In this document: positions 1 through 5,458 of the stretch, one piece after another | Layout of the letters: the number at the start of each line of letters is the position of its first letter | Numbering within the stretch: position 1 is the first letter of the stretch | Assembly: GCA_030595525.1 (NCBI GenBank) | Contig: JAUVDD010000062.1 | Location: 1-8,111, forward strand | From: Puniceicoccales bacterium | GTDB taxonomy: Bacteria > Verrucomicrobiota > Verrucomicrobiia > Opitutales > Oceanipulchritudinaceae | Length of the DNA: 8,111 bases | Direction of reading: 5' to 3' | Translations under genes and position numbers: made by a program | The notes under the pieces: model-generated | What the model saw: only the letters and a program-made list of their open reading frames with translations | Told to the model about the DNA's origin: nothing | The model's database searches: none

Positions 1-97
1 TTACTGGCGTTTTTGTGGTGTTTTTGTTTCTTGGTGCTTGTTTGGTTAAATTTTGGCGGTCGGTTTCCTTTACTGGTGGGCCTGTGGTTGTTGGTGT
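1..97. other. Strand-biased low-complexity segment inside nrdJ
   Basis: The plus strand of this stretch has only five A residues in 97 bases and is dominated by T and G. On the coding (minus) strand it is A/C-rich and encodes a run full of N, K, P, H, T and Q. The nrdJ frame stays open through it. Family members, as I recall them, have a short block of the type TINxWHTC...RINASN here. The window shows TNNHRPTS, then about 14 extra codons, then NAS. It could be a true insertion, or sequencing or assembly noise near a contig end. I cannot decide between these from the sequence. Confidence 0.6.
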
Positions 98-1247
98 CAT
101 CAAACTGCTGGCCCGTATCACCACAGTGTTGGTTTCCTTCAGCAATTTGATTCAAGAGTGCACCGGCATTTTTTTTCTCACAAGGCTCACCATCGGTTAC
201 GCGGCGAGTCCACCAGTCTTCACCCTTTTCAGCTGCCTCCATGAATTTATCAGATGCACGGATACTTAAATTCTCATTCTGAAACTTGATTGAACCATAG
301 GCCTCACCGTTGAATGAAGGATCATAACCCTCCTCAATCAAGGCCCACGCTTTGCGTTCTTCGAGTTTCTTGGCATCAATGAATTCCTCAATATCCGGGT
401 GCCAGTCCTTGAGTGTATTCATTTTCGCGGCGCGGCGTGTCTTGCCACCACTTTTTACTACACCAGCTACGGAGTCATAGACCGCCAGGAAGCTGAGTGG
501 ACCGCTCGGACGGCCTCCACCGGACAATTTTTCACGGGAAGAACGAATGGAAGAAAGGTCGGTTCCGCTACCACTGCCGAACTTGAACAACATGGCCTCG
601 GACTTGGCCAGGCTCATGATCGATTCCAGGTCATCTTCCACATGCTGAATGAAACAAGCAGAGCATTGTGGGTACTGATATTGATTGGGTGCCCGTTCAA
701 CCTGTTCCTTTTGCTGGTCCCAGAAGTAGTTGCCTTTTGCAGAGTCTTTGCCGACTCCATAAGCTTCGAACAGCCCAAGATTAAACCAAACCGGTGAATT
801 GAAAGCACCTGCCTGATTGAGGAGCAACCAGGTCAAGTCTTCCTCAAAGATTTTGGATTCTTTTTCAGTCTGAAAATAGCCGTCTTCCAATCCCCATTTC
901 GACAGGGTTTTTGCAACACGATCGACCACCTGACGGAAGGATGATTCACGACCACCATTTTCTGGATCAAATCCTTTATCTGCGTCTCCGTAAAAGTACT
1001 TTGACGAAAGGATTTTAGCGGCCAACTCGGAGAAAGCCTTCGGCACTTCAATGTTGTCCTGCTCAAAGATGACATTCCCGTTTTCATCCTTAATGCTTGG
1101 TGAACGATTTTCCCACTCGATTTCGTCGTGAGGATGGCAATCTGGACGAGCAAAACTATGCTCTTTTAATAGCACAGTGGTGCCTTTCTTGTCGGTTTTT
1201 GAAAGGTCCTTTGTCGTTTTTTCTGTGAGAATGGTGGTGGATTTCAT
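1..1247 (-). CDS. nrdJ: Class II (adenosylcobalamin-dependent) ribonucleoside reductase, N-terminal part
   Basis: This enzyme reduces ribonucleotides to deoxyribonucleotides using a B12-derived radical, in the cytoplasm. The frame from the ATG at 1247 is open for 415 codons to base 3 and leaves the window, so the C-terminal half is missing. Family signatures seen are LLLNQAGAFNSPVWFNLG (about residues 141-158), the cysteine pair in QCSACFIQ (C195, C198), the glycine-rich FKFGSGSGTDLSSIRS (221-236), GGGRPSGPLSFL (243-254), KSGGKTRRAAKM (265-276), HPDIEEFI (283-290), and GEAYGSIKFQN followed by CGDTGQQFD (375-383). C198 would be one of the redox cysteines by homology. The radical-site NPC(S/G)E motif should lie just past the edge, since the last codons read NAS. 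I recognise no N-terminal ATP-cone. No Shine-Dalgarno sequence precedes the start. The gene has its own upstream region with two NrdR-like boxes. Residues 384-412 are abnormal (see the 1-97 entry). Confidence 0.93.
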   Translation of the reverse strand, partial: MKSTTILTEKTTKDLSKTDKKGTTVLLKEHSFARPDCHPHDEIEWENRSPSIKDENGNVIFEQDNIEVPKAFSELAAKILSSKYFYGDADKGFDPENGGRESSFRQVVDRVAKTLSKWGLEDGYFQTEKESKIFEEDLTWLLLNQAGAFNSPVWFNLGLFEAYGVGKDSAKGNYFWDQQKEQVERAPNQYQYPQCSACFIQHVEDDLESIMSLAKSEAMLFKFGSGSGTDLSSIRSSREKLSGGGRPSGPLSFLAVYDSVAGVVKSGGKTRRAAKMNTLKDWHPDIEEFIDAKKLEERKAWALIEEGYDPSFNGEAYGSIKFQNENLSIRASDKFMEAAEKGEDWWTRRVTDGEPCEKKNAGALLNQIAEGNQHCGDTGQQFDDTNNHRPTSKGNRPPKFNQTSTKKQKHHKNAS

Positions 1248-1285
1248 CGATAGGTGTGCGTAATGGGAGATGAGTGAAGGAAAAG

Positions 1286-1315
1286 TTTATAAGAGGTTAG
1301 TTTGCAAAGAGTTAA
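1286..1315 (-). promoter_or_regulatory. Candidate sigma70-type promoter of nrdJ
   Basis: Read on the minus strand, TTAACT (1315-1310, four of six matches to TTGACA) is followed after 18 bp by TATAAA (1291-1286, five of six matches to TATAAT). A start site near 1279 would give a leader of roughly 30 nt before the nrdJ ATG. The -35 element overlaps the proximal NrdR-like box, which fits repression by promoter occlusion. This is a motif match only. Confidence 0.45.
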
Positions 1316-1328
1316 CAATATATTGGGG
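1313..1328 (-). promoter_or_regulatory. NrdR box, promoter-proximal
   Basis: The core CAATATATTG (1316-1325) is a perfect 10-bp palindrome. It matches the CWATATATWG core of the known NrdR operator consensus (acaCwAtATaTwGtgt) at every position. NrdR is the zinc-finger/ATP-cone repressor of ribonucleotide reductase genes in most bacteria. The site lies 66 bp before the nrdJ start and overlaps the candidate -35. Its pairing with a second box 32 bp away strengthens the call. Confidence 0.8.
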
Positions 1329-1344
1329 TTCTTCCCTGCTCGGT

Positions 1345-1360
1345 CCCCAACATCTTGTGT
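1345..1360 (-). promoter_or_regulatory. NrdR box, promoter-distal
   Basis: The plus strand reads CCCCAACATCTTGTGT. Against acaCwAtATaTwGtgt it matches 12 of 16 positions, including the outer TTGTGT half. It is less symmetric than its partner. The centre-to-centre distance to the proximal box is 32 bp (1320.5 to 1352.5), about three helical turns, which is the spacing known for tandem NrdR sites. Recognition by NrdR is inferred. Confidence 0.72.
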
Positions 1361-1420
1361 TTAAGAAGACAAGAAGCTTCCGTGCGATCTGAAAAGTAGA
1401 AAATTCAATCCACCCCCTTA

Positions 1421-1457
1421 ATTAGCCCTAATCGGGTTCTTTATTAGGTAGACTAAT
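1421..1457. repeat. Alternating ATTAG/CTAAT half-sites at the mutY 3' end
   Basis: The plus strand carries ATTAG (1421-1425), CTAAT (1428-1432), ATTAG (1443-1447) and CTAAT (1453-1457). Neighbouring pairs can form two small hairpins with loops of 2 and 5 bases, or one alternative hairpin between the inner copies (six pairs, CCTAAT/ATTAGG, 10-base loop). The last copy includes the mutY stop codon (TAG on the minus strand). No T-tract follows on the minus strand, so a classical intrinsic terminator is not supported. The rest of the 1361-1452 stretch shows nothing I recognise. Confidence 0.4.
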
Positions 1458-2490
1458 CCCGGGGAGGCTTGATATTAGAATCGAGATTCTCTCGCAAAAG
1501 TGCTTCAATCCAGCGCCTGTGCGGTCCCGAGAGCGAAATGGTAGAAAGGCTGTGAATTGGGACCCATTTTGAGTCATCAAGATCTTGGCATCGGATGCTT
1601 TCCGGATGATTTAAGTCCAGCAGAAAAATGGATTCAGTGATGAGCTCAGTGGAGATTCCGCGAGTACGTTTTAAGATGGGAGCAATTCCCTTTGGAACAT
1701 TAATTTGTGGAAGCTCCGCAAGGCCTGCCAGACGAGGTGCATCTTCCGGATAAATATGAAGCAATATCTGGTCATCCCGGACCAGCCAAAGACGACTGCT
1801 GGAAGTGCGCGTTGTGGCCCGTCTGACGATCACTGGAATACTGGATTCGTTCCCGCATGCAGACGCCTGGCAATGATCCTTGACCGGGCAGAGCAAGCAG
1901 GAAGGACGGGACTTTCGACAGACGGTAGCACCTAGCTCCATGATGGCTTCATTAAAATCGCCCGGATGATCCGGATCGATGAGGTCACGTGCCAAAGGCA
2001 GGAGACGCTTTCGACCATCGGTGGACGAACGGATCGGAAGATTATCATTGTTGATACGACAGAGTACCCGGATAACATTCCCATCGATGACCGGTTCTGG
2101 AATATTTTGGGCAATACTGGAAATGGCAGCTGCCGAATAGGGACCAATTCCCGGACGGTTCAACCATTCATCAAATGTTTTGGGAGTTCCCGATTCACAA
2201 ATGGATTTGGCCAGCTTGTGAAGATTACGCGCCCTTGTATAGTAACCGAGGCCCTCCCAATTCTTCACCACTTCGGCTTCTCCAGCCTTGGCGAGGGACT
2301 CAAAATCGGGAAAGGTAACCAACCAGTTGGCATAGTAGGGCAGAACGGTTTCGACTTGAGTCTGCTGCAACATGAACTCGGAAACCACCGTCCCGTACAA
2401 AGACGGATGGGTTCGCCATGGCAGGGATCGTTTTTCCCTTTTGAACCACTCCAACAGGCTTTGACGAAAAACTGAGAAATCCACTCGCAT
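1453..2490 (-). CDS. mutY: A/G-specific adenine DNA glycosylase MutY
   Basis: MutY removes adenine mispaired with 8-oxoguanine and so prevents G-to-T transversions. The 345-residue length is normal for the family. Seen in order are LPWR (23-26), SEFMLQQTQV (37-46, with catalytic Glu38), GLGYYTRARN (80-89), a helix-hairpin-helix RPGIGPYSA (112-120) and VIDGNVIRV (134-142, with the catalytic Asp136). Then come the four cluster cysteines C191, C198, C201 and C207, spaced C-x6-C-x2-C-x5-C for the [4Fe-4S] cluster. Residues from about 230 on look like the NUDIX-type 8-oxoG-sensing domain, ending in GPHRRWIEALL. That domain is divergent, and I cannot find a typical FSH/FTH loop. The start at 2490 is chosen because the protein begins close to the first conserved helix. 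No Shine-Dalgarno sequence is visible. The gene is divergent from rnhC and lies upstream of nrdJ on the same strand, but the 205-bp gap argues for separate transcription of nrdJ. Confidence 0.96.
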   Translation of the reverse strand: MRVDFSVFRQSLLEWFKREKRSLPWRTHPSLYGTVVSEFMLQQTQVETVLPYYANWLVTFPDFESLAKAGEAEVVKNWEGLGYYTRARNLHKLAKSICESGTPKTFDEWLNRPGIGPYSAAAISSIAQNIPEPVIDGNVIRVLCRINNDNLPIRSSTDGRKRLLPLARDLIDPDHPGDFNEAIMELGATVCRKSRPSCLLCPVKDHCQASACGNESSIPVIVRRATTRTSSSRLWLVRDDQILLHIYPEDAPRLAGLAELPQINVPKGIAPILKRTRGISTELITESIFLLDLNHPESIRCQDLDDSKWVPIHSLSTISLSGPHRRWIEALLRENLDSNIKPPRD

Positions 2491-2537
2491 GACAAAGGGA
2501 AAAACCTAGATTGGGTTAAGATTCGATAAAAATCCTA
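2491..2537. promoter_or_regulatory. Divergent mutY/rnhC intergenic region
   Basis: These 47 AT-rich bases must hold the promoters of both divergent genes, unless the promoters lie inside the coding sequences. On the plus strand GATAAA (2525-2530) could be a -10 element for rnhC. It ends 7 bases before the ATG, so the transcript would start at or next to the start codon. I see no convincing -35 for it and no clear promoter for mutY. Confidence 0.3.
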
Positions 2538-3518
2538 ATGAAAAAGAAAAAAAGCGCTGACGACGCACCCAAGATAAAGACCATTTATACCATTTCGCTT
2601 GAGCCCGATCAGATGGAGAAGCTGCAATCTATCTGCGACAAGCGGATGTACGGCTATTATCATGTGGATCATAGCCTGTTTGCTTTCAAGGCACCGTACG
2701 AGCAGGTCAACATCGTGGCCTATAAGAGTGGGAAAGTCGTGATTCAGGGAAAGGGGATGGAAGCATTCGTACAGAACATCCTTGAATCGGAAGTCACTGG
2801 TCAACCTCGGCTGGGCTATGATGAAATTCACCATCCGGAGTGGTTTGAAGCCCATGCGGGAGTGGATGAAGCCGGTAAGGGCGACCTGTTTGGTCCATTG
2901 GTTTCCTGTTGCGTGATTGCCGATGGTGACATGGTTCGTCACTGGCAGGAGGAAGGTGTGAAGGATTCCAAAAGCCTGACCGACGGCAGCATCCTTCGAC
3001 TTGAGCAGATCATTCTCCGGACAAGAGGTGTAGTCGTGAGAAAAACCTTCCCGACAATGAAGCGCTACAACGAGCTGATGAGTAAACCCAATGCCAACCT
3101 GAATAAACTACTGGCTTGGTTTCACGCGAAATCCGTCGAGGCAGCCCTGGAAAAGCGTCAGGTGGAATGGGGCATGCTTGACCAGTTCAGTAAGGCACCG
3201 TTGACGCAACAACAGTTGAAGAAGGATGGGGTTGATTTTAATCTGAAGATGCAAACCAAGGCGGAGGCGGATCCCGTAGTGGCTGCCGCATCCATTTGTG
3301 CACGGGCGGAATTTGTCCGGCAAATGCGCAAGCTGAGTGTTGGGTTCGGAGAAGAGCTCAAAAAGGGTGCCAGTGCCCAGGTAAAGAAACAGGGCGAAGA
3401 GCTGGTGGCAAAACTCGGGGCACATCGATTGAAGGACTTTGCGAAGGTTCATTTCAAGACCGCTTACGAGATTCTGGGACTGCCTGTTCCGAAGAAACCA
3501 TCCTTTTATAAGAGATAA
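2538..3518 (+). CDS. rnhC: Ribonuclease HIII
   Basis: RNase HIII cleaves the RNA strand of RNA:DNA hybrids such as R-loops. The 326-residue protein has the two-part build of the family. A basic start (MKKKK) leads into a TBP-like substrate-binding domain (about 14-90), followed by the RNase H type 2 catalytic domain (about 105-312). GVDEAGKGDLFGPLV (108-122) holds Asp110 and Glu111. The third carboxylate is probably Asp215 in MLDQF. The fourth is probably Glu243 in TKAE, just before VVAAASICAR. A Glu where RNase HII has the Asp of KGD is typical of HIII. KDSKSL (142-147) is also conserved. The N-terminal domain together with the KAE motif separates it from RNase HII. No Shine-Dalgarno sequence precedes the ATG. 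The stop codon overlaps the rnhB start (TAATG), so the two are probably co-translated. Confidence 0.95.
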   Translation: MKKKKSADDAPKIKTIYTISLEPDQMEKLQSICDKRMYGYYHVDHSLFAFKAPYEQVNIVAYKSGKVVIQGKGMEAFVQNILESEVTGQPRLGYDEIHHPEWFEAHAGVDEAGKGDLFGPLVSCCVIADGDMVRHWQEEGVKDSKSLTDGSILRLEQIILRTRGVVVRKTFPTMKRYNELMSKPNANLNKLLAWFHAKSVEAALEKRQVEWGMLDQFSKAPLTQQQLKKDGVDFNLKMQTKAEADPVVAAASICARAEFVRQMRKLSVGFGEELKKGASAQVKKQGEELVAKLGAHRLKDFAKVHFKTAYEILGLPVPKKPSFYKR

Positions 3519-4240
3519 TGCCGTTTGGCCTGGTTGGGTTTGATAAACGAGAATTAGGTGACGCTGCCTGCCTGATTGGTATCGACGAAGCCGGTCGAGG
3601 TTGTTTGGCGGGACCGGTGGTTGCTGCTGCGGTTCGATGCAAAAAGGAATTTTATTACACTTCCTGGTGTGCACGAAACAGTCGCGGTGTGGATGATTCC
3701 AAGCGACTCAAACCCGCTCAACGGGCAGCTATTGTGAAGAGGTATCAATACGCTGTCTCAAAGGATTGGATACGGATAGGAATCGGCACCGCATCCATTG
3801 AAGAAATCGAGAAATTCAACATTTATCACGCCAACTCCCTCGCCATGCGAAGGGCTTTAGAGAAGGTCGCCCGGATCGATGAAGGTTTTCTTTGGGACGG
3901 AAATGAAAAGGAAGTGGTTAAGGCATCGGTGTTAATCGATGGCAAACCGATCCGGACCTTTCCTGTTCAACACAAAGCAGTTGTTAAAGGAGATCAGAAG
4001 TCCCTGGCCGTTGCGTTGGCGGGAATCCATGCCAAGGAGTATCGGGACGGGATCATGGCGGAGCTTGATCAGGAGTACCCGGCATACAAATTCTGCCAGC
4101 ACAAAGGATATGGAACGGCTGCGCATCTGGAGGCCTTGCGGGAAAGAGGGCCCTGTCCTCAGCATCGACCTTCATTTCTCGGGAAGGTTTTCGGCCAGCC
4201 AAAGGAATCTATCAATAACAGGCAGGACTCGCTTTTTTAG
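3518..4240 (+). CDS. rnhB: Ribonuclease HII
   Basis: RNase HII nicks DNA at single misincorporated ribonucleotides to start ribonucleotide excision repair, and also cuts hybrids. The length (240 residues) is in the family range. Seen are GIDEAGRGCLAGPVVAAAV (21-39, with Asp23 and Glu24), DDSKRL (59-64), LIDGKP (139-144, Asp141), VKGDQKSLAVALAGIHAKEYRD (156-177, Asp159 as the last carboxylate), and the C-terminal HKGYGTAAHLEAL and CPQHRPSF. The full DEDD set is present, so it should be active. The ATG overlaps the last base of the rnhC stop codon, which suggests translational coupling; only a weak AAGAGA lies upstream. It is a distant paralogue of the gene before it, sharing the catalytic fold but lacking the N-terminal TBP-like domain. 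Confidence 0.96.
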   Translation: MPFGLVGFDKRELGDAACLIGIDEAGRGCLAGPVVAAAVRCKKEFYYTSWCARNSRGVDDSKRLKPAQRAAIVKRYQYAVSKDWIRIGIGTASIEEIEKFNIYHANSLAMRRALEKVARIDEGFLWDGNEKEVVKASVLIDGKPIRTFPVQHKAVVKGDQKSLAVALAGIHAKEYRDGIMAELDQEYPAYKFCQHKGYGTAAHLEALRERGPCPQHRPSFLGKVFGQPKESINNRQDSLF

Positions 4241-4267
4241 AGGATCTGTATTCTATTTTTTCGAATA

Positions 4268-5038
4268 ATGAATGAGGTGCGTAAAATTCGACTGGGTGTG
4301 AATATTGATCACGCAGCAACCATGCGACAGGTTCGTTACAAGGGCTACGATCGTTTGCGTGGAGAAATGGTGGAGCCGGATCCGGTGGCATTGGCCGTTG
4401 AGGCCGAGCGGGCTGGTGCTGACGGAATTACTGTGCATCCGCGAGAGGATGCCCGCCACATTCAGCGCGGTGATGTCCTGGCCTTGCGGGATGCCATCCA
4501 GATCCCGTTAAACCTGGAGATGGCTTGTACCGAAAACATGCTGGCTTTTGCGTTGGAGGTAAATCCAACGACCGTGTGCCTGGTTCCTGAAAAGCGGGAA
4601 GAGGTCACCACAGAGGGAGGACTCGATGTGGCGTCACAGGTTGATTTGATTACCGGGATCGTTGAGACTCTTTTAAAGAAGGGGATCAATACGAGTTTGT
4701 TTATTGATCCGGATAGCCCACAAGTCGAAGCTTCCCGGCAAACAGGTGCTACCTACATTGAGCTGCATACAGGATCCTTCGCCAATGCCTATTATGGACC
4801 GGATGGTGAAGCCGAGGCTGTACGTCTTGAAGCGGCAACACAACTCGGCCAACAGATGGGATTGATTGTAAACATGGGTCACGGGATTAATTACACCAAC
4901 ATCGAACGGGTTCGTATCATACCGGGGATTCACGAGATGAATATCGGCCACAGTATTTTGTCGCGAGCGCTGTTTTCGGGAATCGGCGAGGCAGTCAGGG
5001 AAATGAAATCCCGCATGAACAAGGAGTTGCCGGCATGA
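4268..5038 (+). CDS. pdxJ: Pyridoxine 5'-phosphate synthase
   Basis: PdxJ condenses 1-deoxyxylulose 5-phosphate with 3-amino-2-oxopropyl phosphate to give pyridoxine 5'-phosphate, in the DXP-dependent vitamin B6 pathway. The 256-residue protein shows the TIM-barrel signatures GVNIDHAATMRQ (10-21), GADGITVHPREDARHI (50-65), NLEMA (82-86), TVCLVPEKREEVTTEGGLDV (102-121), ELHTG (165-169), NMGHGINY (202-209) and EMNIGHSILSRALFSGI (223-239). His15, His57, Glu84, His205 and His228 are the likely active-site or phosphate-site residues by family comparison. It follows rnhB after 27 bases that hold no clear Shine-Dalgarno sequence. It overlaps acpS by four bases, and the pdxJ-acpS pairing is also known in Proteobacteria. 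Confidence 0.97.
   Translation: MNEVRKIRLGVNIDHAATMRQVRYKGYDRLRGEMVEPDPVALAVEAERAGADGITVHPREDARHIQRGDVLALRDAIQIPLNLEMACTENMLAFALEVNPTTVCLVPEKREEVTTEGGLDVASQVDLITGIVETLLKKGINTSLFIDPDSPQVEASRQTGATYIELHTGSFANAYYGPDGEAEAVRLEAATQLGQQMGLIVNMGHGINYTNIERVRIIPGIHEMNIGHSILSRALFSGIGEAVREMKSRMNKELPA
5021..5026 (+). promoter_or_regulatory. Shine-Dalgarno sequence of acpS
   Basis: AAGGAG lies eight bases before the acpS ATG, inside the end of pdxJ. It is the only clear ribosome binding site in the window and supports the start at 5035. Confidence 0.75.
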
Positions 5039-5439
5039 GTATTGTTCTTCCAGAAGGAGGCATCGTTCGCGGGGTTGGGACCGACCTGATCGAGTGCGAA
5101 CGCATTGCAAAGGTGTTCGAGCGTCAGAAGGACCGTTTTCTGAAACGTGTTTATACAGAAGGCGAACAGGCTTACTGTATGAAGATGAAAAACCCAATTC
5201 CGCATCTTGCCGCTCGATTTGCTGCCAAGGAGGCTGTATCGAAATGCTTTACGACAGGCATCGGGAAATCTCTTGGGTGGAAATCTATTGAGGTAATCAA
5301 GGGCGAGCGTGAAGAACCGATCATACGACTGGATGAGAAAGGGCAGGCCCTGTTGGAACAGCTCGGCTGCAAGGATGTCCTGGTTTCATTGGCACACACT
5401 GAGATCTATGGAACGGCTTACGCAGTCATCGTTGCTTGA
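5035..5439 (+). CDS. acpS: Holo-[acyl-carrier-protein] synthase
   Basis: AcpS transfers the 4'-phosphopantetheine arm of coenzyme A to apo-acyl carrier protein, which activates it for fatty acid synthesis. At 134 residues it has the usual length for the single-domain AcpS type. GVGTDLIECERI (13-24) holds the Mg-binding Asp17. RFAAKEAVSKCFTTGIG (61-77) holds Glu66 and Lys70 of the (W/F)xxKEA signature. SLAHT (118-122) replaces the commoner SISH(S/T), which is a mild variation. The ATG overlaps the pdxJ stop (ATGA), and a good Shine-Dalgarno sequence sits eight bases upstream. About ten residues precede the conserved core, a little more than in many homologues. Confidence 0.95.
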   Translation: MSIVLPEGGIVRGVGTDLIECERIAKVFERQKDRFLKRVYTEGEQAYCMKMKNPIPHLAARFAAKEAVSKCFTTGIGKSLGWKSIEVIKGEREEPIIRLDEKGQALLEQLGCKDVLVSLAHTEIYGTAYAVIVA

Positions 5440-5444
5440 ATTTT

Positions 5445-5450
5445 TATAAC
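5445..5450 (+). promoter_or_regulatory. Possible -10 element before nnr
   Basis: TATAAC (five of six matches to TATAAT) lies in the 19-bp gap between acpS and nnr and ends eight bases before the nnr ATG. A transcript from it would begin almost at the start codon. No matching -35 is visible at the normal spacing, so this is weak and the gene may simply be read from the operon. Confidence 0.25.
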
Positions 5451-5458
5451 GAATCGCC

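Noticed and set aside
1..110. Intein or intron start inside nrdJ
   Set aside because: The reading frame stays open with no Cys/Ser-led intein splice block, and the family sequence seems to resume (NAS) at the edge after only about 14 extra codons, too short for either.
15..797. Plus-strand reading frames at 15-269 and 399-797
   Set aside because: They lie opposite the continuous nrdJ frame, which carries clear family motifs. Their translations show no recognisable domain.
1323..1350. TTGGGG...CCCCAA inverted repeat (16-base loop) as a terminator or RNA hairpin
   Set aside because: The arms belong to the inner halves of the two NrdR-like boxes, the loop is long, and no T-tract follows. The operator explanation accounts for it better.
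1248..1452. Cobalamin riboswitch before the B12-dependent reductase gene
   Set aside because: I looked on the minus strand for a B12-box-like conserved sequence and found none. The gap is also short for the full riboswitch once the promoter and NrdR sites are placed.
1966..2475. Plus-strand reading frame of 169 codons opposite mutY
   Set aside because: It is antisense to the catalytic core of mutY and shows no family motif of its own.
3108..3674. Minus-strand reading frame of 188 codons
   Set aside because: It spans the rnhC/rnhB junction antisense to both, with a low-complexity translation and no motif.
4241..4267. Terminator or strong promoter between rnhB and pdxJ
   Set aside because: There are only 27 AT-rich bases, with no inverted repeat and only poor -10-like hexamers.
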